Of a stretch of DNA of 64,000 nt, positions 51,960-60,978 are shown piece after piece. Position 1 is the stretch's first letter. Each line of letters starts with the position of its first letter. Below the pieces are notes generated by a model. That model was given only the letters and a program-made list of their open reading frames with translations. It did not search any database and had not been told where the DNA came from. Where the stretch lies: contig JAPKZB010000079.1 of assembly GCA_026393985.1 (NCBI GenBank), positions 1-64,000 on the forward strand, written 5' to 3'. A program made the translations under genes and the position numbers. Source of the DNA: Acidobacteriota bacterium (GTDB taxonomy: Bacteria; Acidobacteriota; Terriglobia; Bryobacterales; Bryobacteraceae).

Positions 51960-53126
51960 TTAGGGCAGTTCGACTCCGGTGGTCTTCCACTGGCCGGTGC
52001 GGGCGCTTTCAAGGACGGCATCGCAGACGCGCTGGGTTTGGAGCGCGTTGCGGAAGTCGGGCTGGGTGGGTTGGCCGGACTCGATGCCGAGGACGAAATC
52101 GGCGATGGCGTTGAGGAAGGTGTGTTCGTAGCCGATGCAGGTGCCGGGAACCCAGTAGTGCTTCATATAGGGGTGTTCGCCGTTGGTGGTGTGGATTTTG
52201 CGCCAGCCGGTGAGATGACTCTCGGTCTTCTTGCCGCTCTGCTGCTGGCGGTATTCGAAGAACTGGAGGTATTCGGGCTCTTCGAGGTCGAAGTAGAGGC
52301 TGCCTTCGGCGCCATTGAGTTCGAAGGTGTTGAAGTTTTTGCGGCCGCGGGCGTAGCGGGTGGATTCAAAGGTACCCATGGAGCCGTTGGCGAACTCGGC
52401 GAGGAACATGCAGGCGTCGTCGATGGTGACGGGTTGGACTTTGCCGGTTTCGACGTGGGTGCGTTCCTTGACGAAGGTTTCGGTTTTGGCGACGACGCGG
52501 GAGATGGGTCCGTTGAGCCACATGGCGGTGTCGATGGAGTGGGCGAGGAGGTCGCCGGTGACGCCGCTGCCGGCGACGTCGGCATCGAGGCGCCAGAGGC
52601 CGGGGCCGCCCTGGGGGACGTCCTCGGCGATGGTCCAATCCTGGAGGTAGGTGGCGCGGTAGTGGAAGGCGCGGCCGATGCGGCCTTCGTCGACGATCTG
52701 TTTGGCGAGGGCGATGGAGGGCACGCGGCGGTAGTTGAACCAGACCATGTTGGGGACGCCGGCTTTTTCGACGGCGGCGACCATCTGTTCGGCCTCGGCG
52801 ACGGTCATGGCGAGGGGTTTTTCGCAGACGACCATTTTGCCGTTAGCGGCGGCGGCCAAGGCGATCTCCATATGGGTGTTGTTGGGCGAGCCGATGTCGA
52901 TCAGGTCGATATCGGGCGCTTCGACCAGGGCGCGCCAGTCGGTTTCGATGCGTTCGTAGCCCCAGTTGTCGGCAAAGGCGCGGGCCTTTTCGGCGTTGCG
53001 GGCGCAGACGGCCTTGAGGACGGGCTTGTGGTGAACGGGGAAGAAGTCAGTGAGGCGTTTATAGGCGTTTGAGTGGGTTCGGCCCATGAACCCATAGCCG
53101 ATCATGCCAACGCGAAGTTCTTTCAT
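51960..53126 (-). CDS. Gfo/Idh/MocA family oxidoreductase
   Basis: A 388-residue NAD(P)-dependent oxidoreductase. The Rossmann motif [16 protein letters not shown] is at the N-terminus, followed by [17 protein letters not shown], the EKP motif ([17 protein letters not shown]), and a C-terminal substrate domain with [20 protein letters not shown] and [14 protein letters not shown]. The frame remains open much further upstream, but ATG 53126 begins the domain. It lies four bases after the upstream isomerase gene. With two TIM-barrel isomerases in the same operon it likely oxidises a sugar or inositol, possibly to a 3-keto form. Confidence 0.88.
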   Translation of the reverse strand: MKELRVGMIGYGFMGRTHSNAYKRLTDFFPVHHKPVLKAVCARNAEKARAFADNWGYERIETDWRALVEAPDIDLIDIGSPNNTHMEIALAAAANGKMVVCEKPLAMTVAEAEQMVAAVEKAGVPNMVWFNYRRVPSIALAKQIVDEGRIGRAFHYRATYLQDWTIAEDVPQGGPGLWRLDADVAGSGVTGDLLAHSIDTAMWLNGPISRVVAKTETFVKERTHVETGKVQPVTIDDACMFLAEFANGSMGTFESTRYARGRKNFNTFELNGAEGSLYFDLEEPEYLQFFEYRQQQSGKKTESHLTGWRKIHTTNGEHPYMKHYWVPGTCIGYEHTFLNAIADFVLGIESGQPTQPDFRNALQTQRVCDAVLESARTGQWKTTGVELP

Positions 53127-53130
53127 GGGA

Positions 53131-54087
53131 TTATGCTCCGTAGCGGGCGACGAGGCCGTCGAGGGCTTTTTTGCAGGTTTCGGTGGCGGCCCAGGCATCG
53201 GGCCAGAAGCAGAGGTCGATGGTCCACCAGTCGTGGCGGATGCGGGGGGCGGCGGCTTTGACGAGGGCGGGGACGATGGAGTCGAAGTCGAGGACGCCGA
53301 GGCCGAAGGGCGGGTGGCTGGAGGTTTCGTCCTCGCCGTTGGCGTCCTTGTGACACTGGTTGTCGGAGTCGATGAGGTGGATGTGATTGATGCGGCCGGC
53401 GAGGAGGGCGATGAGTTCGAGTTGGGAGGCGAAGACCTCTTTTTCGCCTTCCTGGCGGGCGCCGACGACGCCGACCATCTGGCCGTGGCAGGTGTCGTAC
53501 ATGAGGCCGAAGTTGTCTTTGCCGACGGCGTCGTGGACGCGGACGATGTCGCTGGGTTTGTTGAAGGCGAAGCCGGGTTCGAACTCCCAGGTGACGTACT
53601 GGCCGTTGGCGGCGGCGATGTCGCAGCACTCTTTCCAGGCGCCGGCGATGCGGGCGAGGGCGGTGGCGTGATCGACTTCGCGGTGGATGGTGGGGGGCTG
53701 GACGCAATCGACGCGGACGCCGCCGATGCCGAGGTCGCGGGCAAATTCGGAGTTTTTACGGAACTCGGCGACGTACTTGGTGGTGTCGTCGGTGTTGATG
53801 AGTTTTTCGCCCCAGAGGTTGGCGGCGATGCCGCTGAAGGCGAGGCCACGTTCCTTCATTTTGGCGACGAGTTCTTCGCGCTGGGCCTTTTCGGGCAGGG
53901 CGCCGGCCCAGCCTTCGTTGGGGCCGTTGGGGTTGCCGGGATTGGGGTGGGGCGGGAAGGAACCGAGTTCGACGCCATCGAAGCCGAGGGCTTTCAACTT
54001 GGTGCAGACGGTATCGAAATCAATGGGGTTGGGGCCGTAGGGGCCGATGGTGTAGGCCCAGGTGCCGATGGAGGTACGCTTGCTCAT
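53131..54087 (-). CDS. Sugar phosphate isomerase/epimerase-like protein
   Basis: A 318-residue cytoplasmic TIM barrel (no signal peptide). Characteristic segments: [71 protein letters not shown] and [19 protein letters not shown], with Glu, Asp, His and Glu at expected metal positions. It resembles proteins annotated as xylose isomerase-like or hydroxypyruvate isomerase-like. Ends four bases before the oxidoreductase and begins nine bases after the next isomerase stop. Confidence 0.85.
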   Translation of the reverse strand: MSKRTSIGTWAYTIGPYGPNPIDFDTVCTKLKALGFDGVELGSFPPHPNPGNPNGPNEGWAGALPEKAQREELVAKMKERGLAFSGIAANLWGEKLINTDDTTKYVAEFRKNSEFARDLGIGGVRVDCVQPPTIHREVDHATALARIAGAWKECCDIAAANGQYVTWEFEPGFAFNKPSDIVRVHDAVGKDNFGLMYDTCHGQMVGVVGARQEGEKEVFASQLELIALLAGRINHIHLIDSDNQCHKDANGEDETSSHPPFGLGVLDFDSIVPALVKAAAPRIRHDWWTIDLCFWPDAWAATETCKKALDGLVARYGA

Positions 54088-54096
54088 GTTTGTCTC

Positions 54097-54945
54097 CTAG
54101 AAATTTAGCGACTTCAGGTACTGCGCGCTGCCGCGCAGGCTGTCGAGCGGATTGCCCGGGGTCTGGTCCTGTTCGACGAAGAAATGCCGGGCGCCGGCCT
54201 TTTGGGCGGCCTGCAGGACGGGACCGATGGCGATGACGCCTTTGCCGACCTCTTCAAACGCCTCGCGGGGCACGCGCTCATGGTATTGCGGTCCGATGCC
54301 GGCCTTGACGTTCTTCATGTGCACGAGAGGGATGCGGCCCTTGTACTTTTCGAACAGTTTGACGGGTTCGACGCCGCCGACCTGGGCCCACATGATGTCG
54401 AGTTCGAGGCCGACGAGTTTGGGGTCGGTGTTCTTCATGAGGACGTCGAGGAGGTTGCCGCCTTCCTTGACGGGTTCAAATTCGAAGGCGTGGTTGTGAT
54501 AGCAGAGTTGGATGCCGGCGGCCTGGCAGCGCTGGCCGGCGCGGTTGAGAGTGTCGGCTAGTTTCCTGATGACGTCGACGCCGCCGCGGTCCTGCGGGGC
54601 GATGTAGGGGCAGACGGCGTAGCGGAAGCCGCGCTGTTTGGCGTCGTCGAGGGTGGCGTTGAGTTTGTCGATATCGGCGGTGAACATGCGGGTATCGATG
54701 TGCAGGCTGACGGGTTTCAGCTTGGTCTGTTTGAGGGCGGACCAGATTTTGTCCATGTTGCCGCGGATAACTTCGGCTTCGGTGTAGCCGGCGGCTTCGA
54801 GGCCCTGTAGGACGGCGAGGGGGTCCTTGTCAATGATGGAGCGGAGCGAATAGAGCTGGGCGCCGAAGGTCTTTAACGACTTGGCTTCGAGTGCCAGCGC
54901 CGCGGCCGAGGCGGCGACAAAGGTACGGCGGGTCAGGGTCTGCAT
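54097..54945 (-). CDS. Exported sugar phosphate isomerase/epimerase-like protein
   Basis: A 282-residue TIM barrel with a leader of the Tat/Sec type (LTRRTFVAASAAALALEAKS). Segments: FGAQLYSLRSIIDKDPLAVL, AAGYTEAEVIRGNMDKIW, GIQLCYHNHAFEFEPVKEG, VGLELDIMWAQVGGVEPV and IPLVHMKNVKAG, carrying His/Glu/Asp ligand candidates. First gene of the minus-strand trio, so one exported and one cytoplasmic barrel are expressed with the same oxidoreductase. TATGAT ends eight bases before its ATG. Confidence 0.85.
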   Translation of the reverse strand: MQTLTRRTFVAASAAALALEAKSLKTFGAQLYSLRSIIDKDPLAVLQGLEAAGYTEAEVIRGNMDKIWSALKQTKLKPVSLHIDTRMFTADIDKLNATLDDAKQRGFRYAVCPYIAPQDRGGVDVIRKLADTLNRAGQRCQAAGIQLCYHNHAFEFEPVKEGGNLLDVLMKNTDPKLVGLELDIMWAQVGGVEPVKLFEKYKGRIPLVHMKNVKAGIGPQYHERVPREAFEEVGKGVIAIGPVLQAAQKAGARHFFVEQDQTPGNPLDSLRGSAQYLKSLNF

Positions 54946-54953
54946 CAGGGAAC

Positions 54954-54959
54954 ATCATA
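54954..54959 (-). promoter_or_regulatory. -10 box TATGAT for sugar-catabolic trio
   Basis: On the minus strand TATGAT is followed by eight bases (GTTCCCTG) and ATG 54945. Confidence 0.45.
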
Positions 54960-54985
54960 TCGAAACAGGGCGGTGCGAATAGTGC

Positions 54986-54991
54986 TATAGA
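54986..54991 (+). promoter_or_regulatory. Weak -10 box TATAGA for SDR gene
   Basis: TATAGA is followed by six bases (TGGTTC) and GTG 54998. Match to TANNNT is incomplete, but spacing agrees with the other leaderless starts. Confidence 0.35.
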
Positions 54992-54997
54992 TGGTTC

Positions 54998-55726
54998 GTG
55001 CCTGTATCTATTCAAGGGGAAAGAACCCTCATCGTCGGCGCCTCCAGCGGAATTGGCCGCGCCACTGCCCGTCTTTTTGCCCGCGCCGGCGCCAAGGTGT
55101 ATGCGGCGGCCCGCCGCGCCGAGCGGCTTTCTGAACTGGCGGCCGAACTCGCCGCCGAAGGTCACGAGATCGCCTACGGCACCGCCGATGCCGCCTCGCA
55201 CGAGTCGATGGAGGCGTTGGCCGCCGATGCGGTGGCCAAGTTGGGGGGCGTGGACATTCTTGTTTTCGCCACGGGAACCAACACGCCGGACCGGGCGATG
55301 ACCCGGCTGAACCGGACCATCTGGAACGAACTGATCGAGGTGAATCTGAACGGACCGTACTCGCTGACGGCGGCGCTGCTGCCGGCGATGCGGGCGGCCG
55401 GCAAGGGCCATTTGATTTACGTGTCGTCGATTTCGGGCAAGTACGCCGACGTTTCCGGCGCGGCTTACCAGGCGTCGAAGCGCGGCATGCTGGGTTTGGC
55501 GGCGGCCATCCGGCAGGAGGAACGGGAGCACGGGATCCGGACCTGCGTGGTGTGCCCGGGGCTGGTGGACTCCGAGTTGATGGAGAAGCGGCCGGTGAAG
55601 CCATCGGCCGAGACACTGGCCAAGGCGCTGCAGCCCGAGGATGTGGCCGAGATTATTCTGAGCGTTGCCGTGCTGCATCCGCGGGCCGCGGTGCCGGATC
55701 TGGAGATTGTGCCGACGGTGATTTAG
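54998..55726 (+). CDS. Short-chain dehydrogenase/reductase
   Basis: A 242-residue SDR from a GTG start. The cofactor motif is TLIVGASSGIGRATARLF, followed by DILVFATGTN (the NNAG position), the catalytic serine in IYVSSISGKYADVSG, and YQASK with Tyr and Lys. Residues after strand 2 (AARRAERL) favour NADP(H). No signal peptide. It runs divergently from the isomerase trio with 52 bases between starts and converges on the receptor-like gene with five bases between stops. Substrate unknown. Confidence 0.9.
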   Translation: MPVSIQGERTLIVGASSGIGRATARLFARAGAKVYAAARRAERLSELAAELAAEGHEIAYGTADAASHESMEALAADAVAKLGGVDILVFATGTNTPDRAMTRLNRTIWNELIEVNLNGPYSLTAALLPAMRAAGKGHLIYVSSISGKYADVSGAAYQASKRGMLGLAAAIRQEEREHGIRTCVVCPGLVDSELMEKRPVKPSAETLAKALQPEDVAEIILSVAVLHPRAAVPDLEIVPTVI

Positions 55727-55731
55727 CGGCG

Positions 55732-58437
55732 TTAAAAGCGCACGCGCCCGAGCACCTGCACCATGCGCATCGGGTTGCCCGCCAGGGGCACCCCGAACTG
55801 CGCGTTGCCGACTACCGTATTCCATTGCGGAAACGTTGCGTTGTTGAGCACATTGGCGGCTTCGGCGCGGAGCTCCCACACGGCGCGGCCTTTGGTGCGG
55901 AACAGGCGCGTGAGTGAGGTGTTGACGGCGATCTGCGGCGGGCCGTTGAGGGAGTTGCGGCCGGCGTTGCCCCATTGGCCGGGGCGGGGCGGGGCGAAGG
56001 CGGCGGGGTTGAGCTGCAGGCCGTCGGGGGCCTGATAGGGATTGGCGCCGGTGTAGTCCGGCCGCCAGCTATGGATGACGCCGGTGCCGGGGACCGGGGC
56101 CAGCCACTGCGGGGTGAGCGGTAGTCCGGAGCCGGCGGCCCACTGCACGGTCCAGCTCCAGTCGCGCGCCCAGCGCCAGGGGGTGCGGGCGCCGGAGTTG
56201 AATTCGGCGGTGCCGGAGAAGGTGTGGCGCTGGTCGAAGTTGGAGCGGCCGCGTTCGGCGGCCAGATTGAGCCAGTTCTGCGCGATGTAGGTGGCTCCCT
56301 GACCCTTCGGGCCGAGGGCGGTGTTGTCGAGGGCCTTGGACCAGATGTAGTTGACGGAAGCCGAGAGGCGGCCACCCAGGCGGCGGCTGAGGCGGAGGTT
56401 GCCGGCCTGGCGATTGGAGGTGCCGTTCGAGGTCAGGTAGGTGGCTCCCCCGCCGGGGAGGGCGCGGCCGGGGTCGGTGCCGGGGAGCGTCTGCTGCTGG
56501 CCGCGGGTGCCCTGGGTGCCCTGGTAGAGGAGCAGCAACTCCCATTCGGCGGGCAGCACGGCTTGGACCGAAGCCTGCCAGCTGTGGGCGTAGCCGACGC
56601 GGAAGTGGGGGTCGACGCCGAAGAAGGCCGCGGCGGCCCCGGCCGGGAAGCCGTTGGCGAGGGTGAGGGGCAGGGCGGGGGAGGCACCGAGGCGGAGGCT
56701 GCGGGACAAGGGTGCCTGCTGGGCCATGCGCATCATGACCGGGGCGTAGACGGCCGCGTCATGGAAGACGCCGTAGCCGGCCCGCACGACCACGGGCGCC
56801 TGCCAGGGGCGCCAGGCCAGGCCGACCCGCGGCGAGAAGTTGTTGCGGTCGGGCCGCAGTGGGCCGCCGGGGTTAACCAGGCGGCCGTATTTTTCGTGGA
56901 GGGGCGACCAGTACTCCCAGCGCAGGGCGAGGTTGAGTGTCAGGGCGGGGTGGAGGCGCCAGTCGTCGTTCGTGAACAGTTCCGCGGTGGCGCCGCGGAG
57001 GTACTTGTCGGCGTTGCCGTAGGCGAGCAGGGCGGTATCGGGGCGTCCCGCGCTGAACTTGGCCCAGTCGTCACCGGTGAAGGTGAAAGCGCCACGGGCC
57101 TCCTCCTGGCCAATGATGTTGAACTGCTGCCGCCGGTAGGCGAAACCGCCGCTCCAGGTATGTTTGCCGCGCACGAGCGAGCCGTCGCCGGTCAGGCCGG
57201 CGACCTGGTTGCGGCGCCAGACGGCGGCGGGTGGTTTGAGGGGGGCGAGGCCACCACTGAACTCGATGGTGGGCGGCCCCCAGTTGATGGGGTCCTGGTT
57301 GTTGCCGGTGATGCCGGCGGCGGCCGAGACGTTGCGGCGGTTGGCAAAGAAAGGCGTGACTTCGTTTTCGAGCCACGTGAGCTGCGCGCCGAGGCGAACA
57401 AAGGCGCGCGGGCCGTAGGCGCGCCGGTAGGCGGCGGTGAGGTTGCCGCCGCCGGTGCGGGTCTGGTCGACAAAGCCGAACAGGTCTTCGGCGTCGGTCC
57501 GCGTGCTCTGCCAGGAGAAGCTGCTGAGGACGGTGTGGCGGCGCAGGGTGCGCTGCCACTTGCTCTGCACCTCGTCCTGATGGAAGCCGCTGGTCACCAT
57601 CTTCTGGAAGTTGTATTGGGAGCTTTCGGCGAAGTTAGCTTCCGGATAGAAGCGGACTAACTCGGCCGCCTGCGGGTTGCGGACGGCGGCGCGCTGGGCC
57701 GGGGTGGGCACGAGGCCGGCGACGGTTTGGGGGCTGCGATTGCGCATCCACTGATAGTTGAGCGAGAAGTCGCGGCCCCCGAAGGCGGCGAGGCCCTGGC
57801 CGCGGTGGTAGTCCGGCTTGGCCAGACGCTGGCCGGTGAGCGAGTAGGCGCGGGCATCCCAGGCCGGCTGGTTCCATAGGCCGGCGAGGGAGCCGTTGTA
57901 GGGAGATTTTTTGAGGGGCCGGAACTCGGGCGCCATCCAGTCGGTGAGGGGCGCGGGTCCGGCTTTTGCCTCTTCCTTATCGTCGCTCAGCCGTTGGGCC
58001 TCGGAGACGAGGGGCGGGGGAGCGACGGGCTTGGGTTGGGCGGTGGTGGGGCGCTGGGCGGGGGCGCGTCGGGGTGGAGCCGCGGCGGCGGGCCGTTCAG
58101 CGGCGGCGGGCCGTTCAAAGGAGAGGCCCGGTTGGAGATTCCACTCCGCCGGGGCAGCGCCGGTGATCTGTTCCCTCCGCTCGGTCTTGAAGCCGGGCAG
58201 TTCTACCTGCACGGCCCAGGCGCCTTCGGCTACGCCGCGAAACCCATACTCGCCATTTTCGTTGGTCATCGCGGTGCGGCGGACCGCCCCGTGGGAGATG
58301 GTGACGACGGCGCCGGGCGCGGGCGATCCTCCCTGTTTGACGATGCCGCGCAACTCTTTCGACTGCACCGGGGGCGATTGTCCCGGGGCCGCTTGCCCCA
58401 GGGCCGCCATGCTCACGAGCCAAATCAAGATCCCCAT
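55732..58437 (-). CDS. Outer-membrane receptor-like protein without recognisable plug
   Basis: About 901 residues from ATG 58437. Signal peptide (MGILIWLVSMAALGQAAPGQ), then a carboxypeptidase-type regulatory domain (LRGIVKQGGSPAPGAVVTIS, NENGEYGFRGVAEGAWAVQV). Next comes a Pro/Ala-rich linker of about 60 residues (ERPAAAAPPRRAPAQRPTTA) where a plug would be expected, followed directly by barrel-like sequence ending MVQVLGRVRF. The plug motifs seen in the other two receptors are missing. The frame is open to TTG 58491. Expression is divergent from katG. Family call fair; export or adhesion rather than TonB-driven import is possible. Confidence 0.75.
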   Translation of the reverse strand: MGILIWLVSMAALGQAAPGQSPPVQSKELRGIVKQGGSPAPGAVVTISHGAVRRTAMTNENGEYGFRGVAEGAWAVQVELPGFKTERREQITGAAPAEWNLQPGLSFERPAAAERPAAAAPPRRAPAQRPTTAQPKPVAPPPLVSEAQRLSDDKEEAKAGPAPLTDWMAPEFRPLKKSPYNGSLAGLWNQPAWDARAYSLTGQRLAKPDYHRGQGLAAFGGRDFSLNYQWMRNRSPQTVAGLVPTPAQRAAVRNPQAAELVRFYPEANFAESSQYNFQKMVTSGFHQDEVQSKWQRTLRRHTVLSSFSWQSTRTDAEDLFGFVDQTRTGGGNLTAAYRRAYGPRAFVRLGAQLTWLENEVTPFFANRRNVSAAAGITGNNQDPINWGPPTIEFSGGLAPLKPPAAVWRRNQVAGLTGDGSLVRGKHTWSGGFAYRRQQFNIIGQEEARGAFTFTGDDWAKFSAGRPDTALLAYGNADKYLRGATAELFTNDDWRLHPALTLNLALRWEYWSPLHEKYGRLVNPGGPLRPDRNNFSPRVGLAWRPWQAPVVVRAGYGVFHDAAVYAPVMMRMAQQAPLSRSLRLGASPALPLTLANGFPAGAAAAFFGVDPHFRVGYAHSWQASVQAVLPAEWELLLLYQGTQGTRGQQQTLPGTDPGRALPGGGATYLTSNGTSNRQAGNLRLSRRLGGRLSASVNYIWSKALDNTALGPKGQGATYIAQNWLNLAAERGRSNFDQRHTFSGTAEFNSGARTPWRWARDWSWTVQWAAGSGLPLTPQWLAPVPGTGVIHSWRPDYTGANPYQAPDGLQLNPAAFAPPRPGQWGNAGRNSLNGPPQIAVNTSLTRLFRTKGRAVWELRAEAANVLNNATFPQWNTVVGNAQFGVPLAGNPMRMVQVLGRVRF

Positions 58438-58575
58438 TCCTTTCCATTTTGATCCATCGCCGAGTCTGCGATCGCGAAGGCCTATAGCCAAAGCCTATGG
58501 GAGGTATTGCCCGGATTGTTCGCTTCTCTGTCTCTTTCGGGGGATTAGAAGCATCAACGCGGATGAGGAGTGTTT

Positions 58576-60789
58576 ATGAAGACCAACTTAAAGAGGCTGC
58601 TGGCCGCGTCCGCGATTGCCGCAGTCAGCCTGGTGCGGCCCGATTCGGCCACCGCCCAGGCCCCCAAGCCCAATCAGTTCTGGTGGCCGAACCAACTCGA
58701 CCTGTCCCCGCTGCGGCAGCATGCGGCGTCGTCGGATCCGGTTGGTAAGAGCTTCGACTACGCCAAAGCCTTCGCCACGCTGGACCTGAAAGTGGTCAAG
58801 CAGGATATTCAGAAGGTTCTGACGACGAAGCAGGACTGGTGGCCGGCCGATTATGGGACCTATGGCCCGTTCTTTATCCGGATGGCGTGGCACAGCGCGG
58901 GCACCTACCGGGTGACCGACGGCCGCGGCGGCGCCGGCGGCGGCCAGATGCGGTTTGACCCGCTCAACAGCTGGCCTGACAACGCGAACCTCGATAAGGC
59001 GCGCCGTTTGCTGTGGCCTGTGAAGCAGAAGTACGGACAGAAGCTCTCCTGGGGCGATTTGATGGTCCTGGCGGGCAACGTCGCCATGGAGTCGATGGGT
59101 TTCAAGACGTTTGGTTTCGCCGGCGGCCGGCGGGATGACTGGGAGCCGGATTTGGTGTACTGGGGCCCGGAAAAGAAGCTGCTCGCCGATGAACGTTACA
59201 GCGGGGACCGCAATCTGGCCAAGCCGCTGGCGGCGGTGCAGATGGGTTTGATCTACGTCAATCCGGAGGGCCCGAACGGCAATCCCGATCCGCTGGCGGC
59301 CGCGCGGGACATCCGCGAGACGTTTGGCCGGATGGCGATGAATGATGAGGAGACGCTGGCGCTGATCGCGGGCGGGCACACGTTTGGGAAGGCTCACGGT
59401 GCGCACGCTCCCGATAAGTGCGTGGGCCCGGACCCGGCGGGGGCTGCGCTCGAAGAGCAGGGCCTTGGTTGGAAGAACAAGTGCGGCAGCGGTAAGGGTG
59501 TGGATACGGTGACGAGCGGCCTTGAAGGCGCCTGGACATCGACACCGAACCGGTGGAGTTCGCAGTATCTCGAAAACCTGTTCGCCTACGAGTGGGTGAA
59601 GACCAAGAGCCCGGCCGGGGCGACGCAGTGGATTCCGGCCAACGGGCAGGCGGCTACCGCCGTTCCGGACGCGCACGATCCAGCCAAGCGGCACGCGCCG
59701 ATCATGTTCACCACCGACCTGGCGCTGAAGATGGATTCGAGCTACCGGAAGATCGCCATGCGCTTCCGCGAGAAGCCTGAGGAGTTTCAGCTGGCCTTCG
59801 CCAAGGCGTGGTTTAAGCTGACGCACCGGGACCTGGGTCCGAAGTCGCGCTACGTGGGCGCGGAGGTGCCAAAGGAAGATTTGGTATGGCAGGATCCGCT
59901 GCCAAGGGCGGAGTCGGCGCCGGTCAACGCGAAAGAGATTGCGGCGTTGAAGGGGAAGATTCTGGCCTCGGGTCTGACGGTGCCGGAGCTGGTGCGGACC
60001 GCCTGGTCGTCGGCAGCGACCTTCCGGGCAACCGACAACCGCGGTGGCGCCAACGGCGCGCGGCTTCGGCTGGCCCCGCAGAAGGACTGGGCGGCCAACA
60101 ATCCGGCTGAGCTGGCAAAGGTTCTCGGCAAGTTGGAGGGGATCCAGAGGGAGTTCAACACGGGTAAGAAGAAGGTCTCCCTGGCCGATCTGATTGTGTT
60201 GGGCGGCAGCGCGGCGGTTGAGAAGGCGGCCCAGGATGCCGGGGTCTCGGTGGCGGTTCCGTTTGCGGCGGGCCGCGTGGACGCTTCGCAGGAGCAGACC
60301 GATGTGCAGGCGTTTGCCTTCCTCGAGCCGCAGGCGGACGCGTTCCGGAACTACTTCCGGGCGGGTCAGGCGCAGTCGCCGGTGGAGCAGATGGTGGACC
60401 GGGCGAGCCTGCTTTCGCTGACGGTGCCGGAGATGACGGTGCTGGTGGGCGGTCTGCGGGCGTTGAATGCCAACAGCGGCGCGGCGGCGCACGGGGTGTT
60501 CACGAGCCGGCCGGGGGCGTTGACGAATGACTTCTTTGTCAACCTGCTCGACATGGGCACCAAGTGGACCAAGTCGGCGCAGGGCGAGGGTTTGTACGAG
60601 GGCGTCGACCGGGCTTCGGGCAAGCTGAAGTGGACGGCGACGCCGGTGGATCTGGCGTTCGGCTCCAACTCGGAGCTGCGCGCGGTGGCCGAGGTCTATG
60701 CGCAGTCCGACAGCAAGGAGAAGTTTGCCCAGGACTTTGCCAAGGCTTGGGCCAAGGTGATGAACCTGGACCGCTTCGAACTGAACTAA
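58576..60789 (+). CDS. katG: Exported catalase-peroxidase
   Basis: A 737-residue bifunctional haem catalase-peroxidase that breaks down H2O2. The N-terminal active site has [11 protein letters not shown] (Arg102, Trp105, His106), the tyrosine of the Trp-Tyr-Met adduct in [13 protein letters not shown], its methionine in [11 protein letters not shown], and the proximal histidine in [14 protein letters not shown]. The C-terminal half repeats the fold. Unlike most KatG it starts with a signal peptide ([20 protein letters not shown] to about 28), so it should act in the periplasm like KatP. ATG 58576 has GAGGAG upstream; a frame start at 58570 is less likely. A strong terminator follows. Confidence 0.95.
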   Translation: MKTNLKRLLAASAIAAVSLVRPDSATAQAPKPNQFWWPNQLDLSPLRQHAASSDPVGKSFDYAKAFATLDLKVVKQDIQKVLTTKQDWWPADYGTYGPFFIRMAWHSAGTYRVTDGRGGAGGGQMRFDPLNSWPDNANLDKARRLLWPVKQKYGQKLSWGDLMVLAGNVAMESMGFKTFGFAGGRRDDWEPDLVYWGPEKKLLADERYSGDRNLAKPLAAVQMGLIYVNPEGPNGNPDPLAAARDIRETFGRMAMNDEETLALIAGGHTFGKAHGAHAPDKCVGPDPAGAALEEQGLGWKNKCGSGKGVDTVTSGLEGAWTSTPNRWSSQYLENLFAYEWVKTKSPAGATQWIPANGQAATAVPDAHDPAKRHAPIMFTTDLALKMDSSYRKIAMRFREKPEEFQLAFAKAWFKLTHRDLGPKSRYVGAEVPKEDLVWQDPLPRAESAPVNAKEIAALKGKILASGLTVPELVRTAWSSAATFRATDNRGGANGARLRLAPQKDWAANNPAELAKVLGKLEGIQREFNTGKKKVSLADLIVLGGSAAVEKAAQDAGVSVAVPFAAGRVDASQEQTDVQAFAFLEPQADAFRNYFRAGQAQSPVEQMVDRASLLSLTVPEMTVLVGGLRALNANSGAAAHGVFTSRPGALTNDFFVNLLDMGTKWTKSAQGEGLYEGVDRASGKLKWTATPVDLAFGSNSELRAVAEVYAQSDSKEKFAQDFAKAWAKVMNLDRFELN

Positions 60790-60812
60790 CGGGCGAGAGA
60801 ACAAACGGACCG

Positions 60813-60847
60813 GACGGTGGCGCTTACCGGCGCCACCGTCTTTTTTT
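60813..60847 (+). terminator. Rho-independent terminator after katG
   Basis: GACGGTGGCGC (60813-60823) pairs with GCGCCACCGTC (60830-60840) around a six-base loop, followed by seven T. Confidence 0.95.
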
Positions 60848-60978
60848 GTGCCGTGGGTCGGTGAAATCCTAGCGTCACGTTTTCTGATGAGCCAGCCGTT
60901 TGAGTCCGATAACGCCCCTAGGGGAAGGGCTTATCCGACGGGGAGTAGCCTCCTGAGCTCGGTTTGGCTGTTGTTCTC

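Noticed and set aside
60848-60978. Possible riboswitch upstream of the NHL gene, with palindrome CCCCTAGGGG
   Set aside because: No known aptamer core could be recognised, and a 10-base palindrome alone is insufficient.
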